Shown here: positions 1 through 7,395 of the stretch, piece after piece
Position numbering within the stretch: the stretch's first letter is position 1
Layout: each line of letters begins with the position of its first letter
Assembly (NCBI GenBank): GCA_023387775.1
Contig: JAEWHN010000261.1
Span: 1 to 14,392 of the forward strand
DNA: 14,392 bases
Source: Pseudomonadota bacterium
Lineage (GTDB): Bacteria > Pseudomonadota > Alphaproteobacteria > Rhizobiales > Rhizobiaceae
Direction of reading: 5' to 3'
Translations under genes and position numbers: made by a program
Notes under the pieces: model-generated
What the model was told of the DNA's origin: nothing
Seen by the model: the letters and a program-made list of their open reading frames with translations, nothing else
Database searches by the model: none

Positions 1-29
1 CCGCCTGCCGGGCCAAACCCTTGAAATAA

Positions 30-432
30 AATGCCAGTTGGCCTGTAAGCCGGGTTCTGTATGGCCACGCCGCCTTGCGGCGGCATGGCGTGGCGACCAT
101 TCTTCTTGGGCGGACGTTGCCGCCCGCCTCACGCAACCTACCCGGACGGCCGGGCGGAAACTGCCCCGGAGGTTGCCCTCCACGCCGCCCCTATTCGGTT
201 TTGCTCCCGGTGGGGTTTACCATGCCGCTCCTGTTGCCAGTCGCGCGGTGGGCTCTTACCCCACCCTTTCACCCTTGCCGCGAACGGATCCGCGGCGGTT
301 TGCTTTCTGTGGCACTATCCCTGGGGTCGCCCCCGCCGGTCGTTATCCGGCACCGTGTTTCCATGGAGCCCGGACTTTCCTCACCTTCAGCCTTTCGGCT
401 CTCGAAGGTGCGGCCGCCCGGCCAGCTGGCAG
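30..432 (-). ncRNA. rnpB: RNase P RNA, bacterial class A
   Basis: This is the catalytic RNA of ribonuclease P, which trims the 5' leader of precursor tRNAs together with the RnpA protein. On the minus strand the 5' part contains GAGGAAAGTCCGGGCTCCAT, the universal conserved block, near 363-390. AGAAAGCAAACCGCC and GGGTGAAAGGGTGGGGTAAG follow in the order seen in E. coli rnpB. The 3' part has the conserved ACAGAACCCGGCTTACAGGC at 42-61. The terminal P1 helix is formed by TGCCAGCTGGCC near 420-431 and GGCCAACTGGCA near 32-43, with one mismatch, which sets both ends to within a few bases. The length of about 400 nt is normal for alphaproteobacteria. All open frames over this interval are spurious. 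Identification is near certain; exact termini are inferred from P1 pairing. Confidence 0.96.
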
Positions 433-435
433 TGC

Positions 436-465
436 GTATAAAGGCATTCGCGCGGCAAAACGCAA
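436..465 (-). promoter_or_regulatory. Probable sigma-70 promoter of rnpB
   Basis: On the minus strand, TTGCGT (460-465) and TTATAC (436-441) are separated by 18 bp. They lie about 5 bases upstream of the P1-defined 5' end of rnpB, which is the correct distance for a transcription start. The hexamers match consensus only partly, and the call rests mainly on position. Confidence 0.5.
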
Positions 466-468
466 ATG

Positions 469-496
469 AAAAAGCCTGCCAGCGGCCGGGTTAGGC
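469..496 (-). terminator. Weak terminator-like element after the SLT transglycosylase gene
   Basis: Just downstream of the lytic transglycosylase stop, the minus strand reads GCCT, a short spacer, GCCGCTGGC and AGGC, then TTTTT (469-473). A small bulged stem followed by five T residues could end transcription before the rnpB promoter. The stem is short and interrupted, so this is tentative. Confidence 0.3.
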
Positions 497-517
497 GCAT
501 TTGTCCCCCGCGCTGCA

Positions 518-1252
518 TCAGTTCATGGCAAGATGCTGCTTGACCTTGCTGCAGTAGGCGGCCGAGACCGGGTTCATGCGCTTGGCGCCGTGGCCGGCAT
601 TGTACTTCAGGATCGTGCCGCAGGTGCTGCCGCCACCGAGCGAATGCGCCTTGGCGAGATACTTCATGCCGTACTTGATGTTGGTCTCGGGGTTGAACAG
701 CCCCTGGGCACCACCGCTGTAGCCCATCATGCGGGCCGTGGCCGGCTTGATCTGCATGAGGCCGACCTCACCAGCGCCGCCACGTGCATTGGCGCGGTAG
801 TTGCTCTCCACCTTGATGACAGCATGGGCGAGATTGACAGGAACGCCATATTCCGAAGCATAGCGGCTGACGATGCTGCTGTACTGCGCCTTGGCGGCCT
901 GCGGGGTCTTGGCGGCGGCGTTGGCGGCTACCGACATGGTCTGAGCCTTCTTGCCACCGCGCTTGTTCAGAACCACCTTGGTCCTCTTCCCGTGATTACG
1001 GGCGGTTTTCTTGGAGCGCTTGACTGCCTTGCGCGGCGCCTTCACCGAGTGGGATGCCTGCAGGTCGAGCGTGCTGCTGAAGCCCCGCACGCCCGGAAGG
1101 CCGATCGCGTCATCAGTGTCCTTAACGGCGACAGACGCAACGGAGAGCTTCTCCGTCGATTTCGGGCTCTTGGGAGCCAGAGGCTGGGCGTTTGCGGCAA
1201 AGCTGGTGAACGCGGCAGCAAGCGCCGCCGCCATCGCGGTCATTTTTTTCAT
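518..1252 (-). CDS. Secreted SLT-domain lytic transglycosylase
   Basis: This enzyme is predicted to cleave the MurNAc-GlcNAc bond of peptidoglycan non-hydrolytically, leaving 1,6-anhydroMurNAc ends, in the periplasm. The start chosen is the ATG at 1252 (244 residues), preceded by AAGG. It opens a classic signal peptide, MKKMTAMAAALAAAF, ending ANA, whereas the longer reading frame would put charged residues before it. Residues about 72-103 form a strongly basic linker rich in Lys and Arg. The SLT (lysozyme-like) domain covers about 125-240. Its catalytic Glu is residue 149, in VIKVESNYRA, and the GLMQI signature is at 164-168. NPETNIKYGMKYLA and KYNAG are later family motifs. Two cysteines, at about 211 and 234, could form a disulfide. 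No partner gene is coupled to it. Family assignment is firm; physiological role is inferred. Confidence 0.93.
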   Translation of the reverse strand: MKKMTAMAAALAAAFTSFAANAQPLAPKSPKSTEKLSVASVAVKDTDDAIGLPGVRGFSSTLDLQASHSVKAPRKAVKRSKKTARNHGKRTKVVLNKRGGKKAQTMSVAANAAAKTPQAAKAQYSSIVSRYASEYGVPVNLAHAVIKVESNYRANARGGAGEVGLMQIKPATARMMGYSGGAQGLFNPETNIKYGMKYLAKAHSLGGGSTCGTILKYNAGHGAKRMNPVSAAYCSKVKQHLAMN

Positions 1253-1438
1253 GTGTACCTTGTCTATTCTTGGCCGCACGAACAGTGCTCGCGCAGCAAC
1301 CCTTACTCAACAGGGGCCATCTTCTGGATAGATTGCCCGTGACACGGCGAAGGATTTGCCAAGCGAATGGGCGGCAATGAAGGCCGCTGAAATCACAAAA
1401 GTTAACAGAGTGTAACTTGACGGGCCGGAAAGGCGCGG

Positions 1439-2203
1439 CTAACGCGAATCGCAAGGCAAGGAGGAGAGCAGCCGCCTCAGCGTCTCCACGGTCGCAGCGT
1501 CGGCGATGCCGTCCACCTTGCGGGGGCGGAAGTGGCGCTGGAAGGCAGCAACGACGATTTCCGTTGCCCTGTCGAAAATTCCCGATTTTTCAACGCCATA
1601 GCCGTAGAGCGAAAGCATCGACTGGAGTTTTTCGACCTCGGCGCCTGCATCGCCAAGTTGCAGAGCCTGCCCTTTTCGCCTGCGGGCAGGCTCCACGAAG
1701 CGGCCGATTCCGGCGAGTGCGAGTTGCCGCCAGGGAAACTTTTCGCCCGGATCAACCTTGCGACCGGGTGACACATCAGAATGTGCTAAAATTCGTTCCG
1801 GCAGGATGCCGTAGCGGTCGATTATGTCCTGGCAGAGCGCAATTACGGCCTGAATTTGGCGATTTGGGAAGGGCCGATAGCCAAGATCGTGCCCCGGATT
1901 GACGATTTCGATGCCGATGGACCAGGAATTCACGTCGACATTTCCATGCCAGAAGCTCTTGCCGGCGTGCCAGGCCCGGTCGCTTTCGCGCACCATCTGC
2001 ACGATACGGCCGTCCTCGTGCACAATATAATGAGAGGATACCTCGCTGGCAGGGTTGCACAGCCAGGCTTCGGCCTCCTCCCCGGTCGGCATGCCGGTGT
2101 AATGCAGGATGATCATGTCCGGCCGATCGGTGCCACGACGCGCCGTGAAGTTCGGCGAAACGCGAACTTTTGCGCCGGCATGATCTGGCGGAAATCCGCT
2201 CAT
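1439..2203 (-). CDS. N-acetylmuramoyl-L-alanine amidase (Amidase_2) with C-terminal peptidoglycan-binding domain
   Basis: This is a predicted zinc amidase that splits the lactyl-amide bond between MurNAc (or anhydroMurNAc) and L-Ala of the stem peptide. The Amidase_2 domain spans about 13-160. Predicted zinc ligands are H34 (ILHYTG), H141 (AHSDVSPG) and D151 (DPGEKFPW). Glu99 (GIEIVN) and Lys149 occupy the catalytic positions, matching the spacing known in the AmpD/AmiD family. A PG_binding_1 domain follows at about 178-248. No signal peptide or lipobox is visible, so the protein would be cytoplasmic like AmpD, although AmpD lacks the second domain. The ATG overlaps the stop of the upstream TerB/DnaJ gene as ATGA (2200-2203), implying translational coupling. 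AmpD-like recycling enzyme is the preferred reading; an exported AmiD-like enzyme is the alternative. Confidence 0.92.
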   Translation of the reverse strand: MSGFPPDHAGAKVRVSPNFTARRGTDRPDMIILHYTGMPTGEEAEAWLCNPASEVSSHYIVHEDGRIVQMVRESDRAWHAGKSFWHGNVDVNSWSIGIEIVNPGHDLGYRPFPNRQIQAVIALCQDIIDRYGILPERILAHSDVSPGRKVDPGEKFPWRQLALAGIGRFVEPARRRKGQALQLGDAGAEVEKLQSMLSLYGYGVEKSGIFDRATEIVVAAFQRHFRPRKVDGIADAATVETLRRLLSSLPCDSR

Positions 2204-2919
2204 GCCGCCCGCGCTGCCTTCTCGATCGACGCATAGGCAGCGTTGATCGCTGCCAGACGGGTGGTCGCGATGCGTATGAATTCCTCCGGCAGCCCGCGGG
2301 CGATCATCCGGTCTGGATGGCTATTGGCCACCAGCCGCCGATAGTGGGCGCGCACTTCCGCGAAGGGCCGGTCGCGCGCTATGCCGAGCACCCGGTAGGG
2401 ATCGGCATCGCCGAGATCCAGATGCCGCGCCAGGATCGTCTGATAGTGCTCTTCTTCTATCCTGAAGATCTCGGAAACGCGCTTGAGGAACTCGCCCTCC
2501 CGCTCATGCAACAGGCCGTCTGCCTTGGCGATGTGGAACAGGCCATCGAGGATGTCCTCCAGCATCGCACAGTTCTTGTGCCCGCTGCCGCACAGCTTGG
2601 CCATGCGTTCGGCGTATGTTTCAAAACCGGCAACGTCCTGCTTGGCGATGTCGTAGAGCCGCGCCACGTTGCGGGCTTCTTCCGGCGGGACCGAGAATAG
2701 TTCCCTAAACGCCCTTATCTCGTCCTGCGTCACCACGCCGTCGGCCTTCGCCATCTTGGCCGAAAGCGCGATCATCGCGACGGAAAAGGCTACGCGACGC
2801 CGGAGCTCCGCGTCTCCTTCGAAGACCGTGCGCAGGCCTTCCACCAGGTCGGCAACGCCGGCCTTTGCGGAGCTGGAAATTCGGATGACGAAGTCGCCTA
2901 TGCGGTCCCAAATCGACAT
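2200..2919 (-). CDS. TerB-domain and C-terminal J-domain co-chaperone (DjlA-like)
   Basis: This is a predicted DnaK co-chaperone whose J domain stimulates Hsp70 ATPase activity. The ATG at 2919 (239 residues, MSIWDRIGDF) is preferred over an in-frame ATG 63 bases upstream because family members begin this way and the extension looks like untranslated leader. The N-terminal TerB-like helical region at about 30-150 contains two similar acidic loops, AKADGVVTQDE near 57 and AKADGLLHERE near 131. The J domain fills about 173-239, starting DPYRVLGIARD, with the essential HPD at 201-203. Unlike E. coli DjlA, no clear N-terminal membrane helix is seen. It is the first gene of an operon with the amidase. 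Which client needs chaperoning is unknown; a cell-envelope role is inferred only from the coupling. Confidence 0.9.
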   Translation of the reverse strand: MSIWDRIGDFVIRISSSAKAGVADLVEGLRTVFEGDAELRRRVAFSVAMIALSAKMAKADGVVTQDEIRAFRELFSVPPEEARNVARLYDIAKQDVAGFETYAERMAKLCGSGHKNCAMLEDILDGLFHIAKADGLLHEREGEFLKRVSEIFRIEEEHYQTILARHLDLGDADPYRVLGIARDRPFAEVRAHYRRLVANSHPDRMIARGLPEEFIRIATTRLAAINAAYASIEKAARAA

Positions 2920-2990
2920 GGGCGCTTCATAGGACGAAACCTGTCGCGACGCGAGGGACAATCGAAAGAAGCCGTGGGGCAAAGCCCGGG

Positions 2991-3019
2991 CAAGAGGCCG
3001 GGCAAAACCCGGCCTCTTG
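2991..3019 (-). terminator. Perfect 12-bp hairpin between the lipoprotein gene and the TerB/DnaJ operon
   Basis: CAAGAGGCCGGG (2991-3002) pairs perfectly with CCCGGCCTCTTG (3008-3019) around a 5-base loop. It begins 48 bases after the lipoprotein stop on the minus strand and lies before the downstream operon, so a terminator or mRNA-stabilising role is reasonable. No T tract follows on either strand, so a canonical Rho-independent terminator is not proven. A small GGGC-AAA-GCCC hairpin lies alongside at 2977-2987. Confidence 0.5.
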
Positions 3020-3067
3020 GGCCCGAAGCCGCCTACTCGTGGTTACGCGTACTCTACACGGCAAATC

Positions 3068-3271
3068 TTACTGGGCAGGAGCGGCTGGCTTCTGCTCCGT
3101 GGTACCGCCGGCCGGTGGTGCGGGCGTCGTCGGCGCCGCTGCGGGAGGGGTGGTCTGCTGGGTTGCCGGCGGCTTGGTGCTCTGGGTCGTGGTCTTGTCC
3201 GAACCCTCGCTGCAGGCGGCAATACCGAACAATGCAACCGCTCCTACGGATGCAAGGATGAGTTTCTTCAT
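3068..3271 (-). CDS. Small Pro/Thr/Ala-rich lipoprotein, function unknown
   Basis: This is a 67-residue predicted lipoprotein. MKKLILASVGAVALFGIAAC is a textbook lipoprotein signal peptide with lipobox I-A-A-C. The cysteine at residue 20 would be lipidated, leaving a mature chain of only 48 residues. That chain begins SEGSD, which disfavours inner-membrane retention under the enteric Asp+2 rule, then becomes low-complexity in Thr, Pro, Ala and Gln with no visible fold. The start is firm: AAGGAGAT stands just upstream of the ATG at 3271. A GGGC-TTT-GCCC hairpin (3289-3299) sits a few bases before this ribosome site. The gene is divergent from the oxoprolinase-type gene and appears monocistronic. 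I do not recognise a family with a known role. The real coding signal is supported by the start context and signal peptide. Confidence 0.8.
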   Translation of the reverse strand: MKKLILASVGAVALFGIAACSEGSDKTTTQSTKPPATQQTTPPAAAPTTPAPPAGGTTEQKPAAPAQ

Positions 3272-3345
3272 TTACAAATCTCCTTCGCGGGCAAAGCCCG
3301 GTCGGCCGGGCTGTCTTGCCTAGAATGAGAAAGCTCCCATGCGGG

Positions 3346-3368
3346 TTGCGTCACTTACGCTGACGCAA
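3346..3368. promoter_or_regulatory. Perfect inverted repeat, candidate operator
   Basis: TTGCGTCA (3346-3353) and TGACGCAA (3361-3368) form a perfect 8-bp inverted repeat with a 7-bp spacer. It lies in the 215-bp divergent region between the lipoprotein gene and the oxoprolinase-type gene. Size and symmetry fit a dimeric repressor or activator site. There is no regulator gene next to it, so the binding protein is unknown. A plain hairpin is the alternative. Confidence 0.45.
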
Positions 3369-3486
3369 GGAAACATTTTGTCAGAACCGGTTTGCGCAGT
3401 GGGCAGGAGCGCCGCGCAGCGGCATTGAAGTTACCGGGACATCGCTGCAATAAGCTGCGGGTGAGCAACCGCCTTCGAGGAAGATC

Positions 3487-6400
3487 ATGAACGTGGCCAA
3501 ATGGGATTTCTGGATCGATCGCGGCGGCACCTTCACCGACATCATCGGCCGCGATCCGGAGGGCGGGCTGCACCCGCGCAAGCTTCTCTCCGAAAACCCC
3601 GAGGCCTATCGTGACGCCGCCATCCAGGGCATCCGCGACCTGCTCGGCGTCAGGGCCGGCGAGCCGATCCCCTCGGAGCGCATCGGCGACATCAAGATGG
3701 GCACCACCGTTGCCACCAACGCGCTTCTGGAGCGCAAGGGCGACCGCGTCCTGCTGCTCATCACCAAGGGGTTCCGGGACGCCCTGCGCATCGCCTACCA
3801 GGCGCGACCGGACATCTTCGCCAAGGAGATCATCCTTCCCGAACAGCTTTATGAGCGGGTCGTGGAGGTCGACGAGCGCGTGCGCGCCGACGGCCGCGTG
3901 GAAAGGCTGCTCGACCTTGCCTCCGTGCAATCCGAAATCGAACAGGCGAAGCGGGACGGCATCGATGCCGTCGCCATCGTCTTCATGCATGCCTGGAAGT
4001 TCCCCGCGCACGAACAGGCCGTAGCCAGGCTCTGCCGCGAGCTTGGCTTTGGCCAGGTCTCGGTCAGCCACGAGGTCTCCCCGCTGGTAAAGCTGGTCGG
4101 GCGCGGCGACACCACCGTCGTGGATGCCTATCTGTCGCCGATCCTGTCGCGCTATGTGAGCCAGGTGGCTGGCGAGCTGGGCATGGACAAGTCGGCGGAG
4201 GCCAATTCTCCCCGCCTGATGTTCATGATGTCGTCGGGCGGGCTTACCGCCGCCGACATGTTCCAGGGCAAGGATGCGCTGCTGTCCGGGCCGGCCGGCG
4301 GCGTGGTCGGCATGGTCGAGACGGCGAAACTAGCCGGCTTCGACAAGGTCATCGGCTTTGACATGGGCGGCACCTCCACCGACGTCGCCCACTATGACGG
4401 CGAATATGAGCGCGCCTTCGACACCGAAGTGGCGGGCGTTCGCGTGCGCGCACCGATGATGCGCATCCATACGGTGGCCGCTGGCGGCGGCTCCGTCCTG
4501 CATTTCGAGGCCGGCCGCTTCCGCGCCGGCCCGGATTCTGCCGGCGCCAACCCCGGTCCGGCCTGCTATCGCCGCGGCGGGCCGCTGGCCGTCACCGACG
4601 CCAATGTCATGCTCGGCAAGCTGCAACCGGACTTCTTTCCGGCAATCTTCGGACCCGACCAAGACCAGCCGCTCGACACTGAGATTGTGCGCGAAAAATT
4701 CGAGGCGCTGGCCGCCGAGATCGGCGATGGCCGCAGCTCAGAAGCGGTGGCCGAGGGTTTTGTCACCATCGCGGTCGAGAACATGGCCAACGCCATCAAG
4801 AAGATCTCCGTCCAGCGCGGCTACGACGTCACCGAATATCTGCTCAACTGCTTCGGCGGCGCGGGCGGCCAGCACGCCTGCCTGGTGGCCGACGCGCTCG
4901 GCATGGAGGCGGTGCTGATCCACCCCTTCTCCGGCCTGCTCTCGGCCTATGGCATCGGGCTGTCGTCGGTCTTCGCCTCGCGCCAGCAGGCGCTCTTGAA
5001 GCCGCTGGCCGAAACTTCGCTCGACGCCGTCAACGAGCTGATCGCGGCGTTGCGCAAGGACGTGCTCGCCGAGTTCGCCAGCCAGGGCATCGCCGAAGCC
5101 CACGTCGCCTCGCGCCCGGTCCTGCAGGTGCGCTACGACGGCACCGACACCGCGCTCCCGGTCAACTTCGAAGCGGGCTCGGTTTCGCAGGCGATCGCCG
5201 ACTTCGAGGCCGCGCACAAGGCGCAGTTCGGCTTCATCTACGACAACAAGCCGATGATCGTCGAAGCCGTGGGCGTCGAGGGCACCGACACCAGCGGGCG
5301 CGGGCGCGACGAGCGCGACCGTCCCCTCGCTGACCGCGCGCCCAGGCCCGGCGAAACACGCAGGCTTTTCGGCGAGGGCACCTGGCATGATGCCGGCGTG
5401 TTCCGCCGCGAGGCGCTGTCGCCGGGAAACAAGGTTGCGGGGCCGGCGCTGATCATCGAGAGCCACCAGACCATCGTGGTCGAGCCGGGCTGGCAGGCCG
5501 AGATCACGGCCAAGGACCACGTGCTGATGCGCCGCGCAGAAAAAAAACGCCGCAAGGCGGCCCTCGGGACCGAAGCCGATCCCGTCATGCTCGAGGTCTT
5601 CAACAACCTCTTCATGTCGATCGCCGAGCAGATGGGCGTGACGCTGCAGAACACCGCCTACTCGGTCAACATCAAGGAACGGCTGGACTTTTCCTGCGCC
5701 GTCTTCGACCGCACCGGCGCGCTCGTCGCCAACGCCCCGCACATGCCGGTGCATCTGGGTTCCATGGACCGCTCGGTGGAGACGATCATCCGCCTCAACG
5801 AGGGCGACATCCACCCCGGCGACGTCTTCGCGCTCAACGCTCCTTATAATGGCGGCACCCATCTGCCCGACATCACTGTGGTGACGCCGGTGTTCGACGA
5901 CGCAGGCAGGGAGATTTTGTTTTACTCGGCCTCGCGCGGGCACCACGCCGATGTCGGCGGCACGGCCCCCGGCTCGATGACGCCGCTGGCCACCACGGTC
6001 GATGAGGAAGGCGTGCTGTTCGACAATTTCCGCCTCGTGGAGCGCGGCCGCTTCCGCGAGGCGGAGCTGCTGCGGCTCCTGACCGACCACCCCTACCCGG
6101 CCCGCAACCCGCAACAGAACATCGCCGACCTCAAGGCCCAGATCGCCGCCAACGAGAAGGGCGTGGCCGAGCTGCGCAAGATAGTGGCGCATTTCGGGCT
6201 CGACGTGGTCGAGGCCTATATGGGCCATGTGCAGGACAATGCCGCCGAAAGCGTGCGCCGCGTGCTGGAGCGCCTGCCCGACAGCTCGCAATACGAGTAC
6301 CCGACCGACACCGGACAGGTCATCAAGGTCAAGATCAGCGTCGACCGCGACAAGCGCGAGGCGACCGTGGACTTCACCGGCACCTCGCCGGCGATGAGGA

Positions 6401-7122
6401 ACAATTTCAACGCCCCCGAGCCGGTGGCCCGCGCCGCCGTGCTCTACGCCTTCCGCGTCATGGTGGAGGACCAGATCCCGATGAATGCCGGCTGCCTGCG
6501 GCCGATCAACATCATCATTCCGGAAGGCTGCATGCTGCGGCCGAGCTATCCGGCCGCGGTCGTGGCAGGCAACGTCGAGACCTCGCAGCACGTCACTAAC
6601 GCGATGTTCGGCGCCATGGGCGCGCTGGCCAACGCGCAAGGCACGATGAACAACCTCACCTACGGCAACAAGCAGTACCAGTATTACGAGACGATCTGCT
6701 CCGGCTCGCCGGCCGGGCGGATGAACAGCGGCCGCGGCTTCAATGGCACGTCGGGCGTGCACACGCATATGACCAACTCGCGCCTGACCGACCCGGAAAT
6801 CCTCGAACTGCGCTTCCCGGTGCTGCTGGAGGATTTCCATATCCGCGAGGGCTCGGGCGGCAAGGGCAGATGGCACGCCGGCGACGGCACGCGCCGCACC
6901 ATCCGCTTCCTGGAGACGATGGAGTGCGCCATCCTGTCGTCGCACCGTTCGCATCCGCCGCGCGGGCTGGAAGGCGGCGGCGATGGCGAGGTTGGCTCGA
7001 CCAAGGTGCGCCGCAGCGACGGAACTATCGAGACGCTCAAGGCCTGCGACCAGACCGTACTGGAACCCGGCGAGGCCGTCATCGTGACCACGCCGACTGC
7101 GGGAGGATTTGGAAGGGCGTGA
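3487..7122 (+). CDS. Fused HyuA-HyuB hydantoinase/5-oxoprolinase family protein
   Basis: The 1211-residue protein joins the two subunits of the ATP-dependent hydantoinase/oxoprolinase family in one chain, as in 5-oxoprolinase. That enzyme opens 5-oxo-L-proline to L-glutamate using ATP. The HyuA half (about 6-680) starts with the phosphate-binding motif DRGGTFTD (11-18), followed by GTTVATNALLERKG (72-85), SGPAGG (267-272) and a second ATP motif FDMGGTSTDV (291-300). The HyuB half (about 697-1205) contains PHMPVHLGSMDRS near 751 and VVAGNVETSQHVTNA near 1020-1035. GAGGA precedes the ATG, and the start directly abuts the first motif. Length fits bacterial 5-oxoprolinases (about 1200). No transporter or regulator gene adjoins it, so N-methylhydantoin or another cyclic amide cannot be excluded as substrate. 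Eight A bases (5540-5547) lie exactly at the A/B junction. It is probably expressed alone. Confidence 0.93.
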   Translation: MNVAKWDFWIDRGGTFTDIIGRDPEGGLHPRKLLSENPEAYRDAAIQGIRDLLGVRAGEPIPSERIGDIKMGTTVATNALLERKGDRVLLLITKGFRDALRIAYQARPDIFAKEIILPEQLYERVVEVDERVRADGRVERLLDLASVQSEIEQAKRDGIDAVAIVFMHAWKFPAHEQAVARLCRELGFGQVSVSHEVSPLVKLVGRGDTTVVDAYLSPILSRYVSQVAGELGMDKSAEANSPRLMFMMSSGGLTAADMFQGKDALLSGPAGGVVGMVETAKLAGFDKVIGFDMGGTSTDVAHYDGEYERAFDTEVAGVRVRAPMMRIHTVAAGGGSVLHFEAGRFRAGPDSAGANPGPACYRRGGPLAVTDANVMLGKLQPDFFPAIFGPDQDQPLDTEIVREKFEALAAEIGDGRSSEAVAEGFVTIAVENMANAIKKISVQRGYDVTEYLLNCFGGAGGQHACLVADALGMEAVLIHPFSGLLSAYGIGLSSVFASRQQALLKPLAETSLDAVNELIAALRKDVLAEFASQGIAEAHVASRPVLQVRYDGTDTALPVNFEAGSVSQAIADFEAAHKAQFGFIYDNKPMIVEAVGVEGTDTSGRGRDERDRPLADRAPRPGETRRLFGEGTWHDAGVFRREALSPGNKVAGPALIIESHQTIVVEPGWQAEITAKDHVLMRRAEKKRRKAALGTEADPVMLEVFNNLFMSIAEQMGVTLQNTAYSVNIKERLDFSCAVFDRTGALVANAPHMPVHLGSMDRSVETIIRLNEGDIHPGDVFALNAPYNGGTHLPDITVVTPVFDDAGREILFYSASRGHHADVGGTAPGSMTPLATTVDEEGVLFDNFRLVERGRFREAELLRLLTDHPYPARNPQQNIADLKAQIAANEKGVAELRKIVAHFGLDVVEAYMGHVQDNAAESVRRVLERLPDSSQYEYPTDTGQVIKVKISVDRDKREATVDFTGTSPAMRNNFNAPEPVARAAVLYAFRVMVEDQIPMNAGCLRPINIIIPEGCMLRPSYPAAVVAGNVETSQHVTNAMFGAMGALANAQGTMNNLTYGNKQYQYYETICSGSPAGRMNSGRGFNGTSGVHTHMTNSRLTDPEILELRFPVLLEDFHIREGSGGKGRWHAGDGTRRTIRFLETMECAILSSHRSHPPRGLEGGGDGEVGSTKVRRSDGTIETLKACDQTVLEPGEAVIVTTPTAGGFGRA

Positions 7123-7140
7123 GGCCCCCGCGCCGGCGCC

Positions 7141-7160
7141 CTCCCTCCCGGTTGAGGGAG
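7141..7160 (+). terminator. Terminator-like hairpin after the oxoprolinase-type gene
   Basis: CTCCCTC (7141-7147) and GAGGGAG (7154-7160) pair perfectly around CCGGTT, 18 bases past the stop codon. No T run follows, so it may be an mRNA 3'-end stabiliser or part of a dispersed repeat instead of an intrinsic terminator. Confidence 0.4.
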
Positions 7161-7250
7161 AGGTCAGCGTCAAGGGCTTGCCGGGTACTTTGATATCAAC
7201 CTGTTCAAGGTTGCTGGAGACGGCTTTGGAGGGATGATGCAGCTTTCATC

Positions 7251-7395
7251 CCGTCGTCCTCGGGCCGGAGCACGAGCGAAGCGACGTGCGGACGTTCCGA
7301 GGATGACGGAGAGGGGCGGCCGGCGCCAATCGCCAGCGCCGCGGAATCCGCGCGCCCCAGCACCTGCTACGCTTGTGCTCCGGCCCGAGGATGAC
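7251..7395. repeat. Nested intergenic palindromic repeat, rhizobial type
   Basis: There are two levels of symmetry. CCGTCGTCCTCGG (7251-7263) pairs with CCGAGGATGACGG (7297-7309) with a single G-T type mismatch. In addition, TCCTCGGGCCGGAGCAC plus GAGC (7257-7277) recurs inverted as GCTTGTGCTCC plus GGCCCGAGGA (7371-7391) with one mismatch. Elements with GTCATCCTCGGGC-type ends are widely dispersed between genes in Rhizobiales; that part is recalled knowledge, not tested here. No open frame or target duplication was seen. Confidence 0.6.

Noticed and set aside
38..494. Three overlapping plus-strand open frames of 126-143 codons
   Set aside because: They lie antisense to rnpB, whose conserved RNA blocks fully explain the sequence.
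1399..1416. GTTAAC and GTAAC near-symmetry upstream of the SLT transglycosylase gene
   Set aside because: The arms are imperfect and short and sit far from the start. No promoter could be convincingly aligned to it.
4738..7173. An 811-codon open frame on the minus strand opposite the oxoprolinase-type gene
   Set aside because: It has no ribosome site or recognisable domain, and its His/Arg/Ala-rich composition is the usual antisense shadow of a high-GC gene. The plus-strand frame carries all family motifs.
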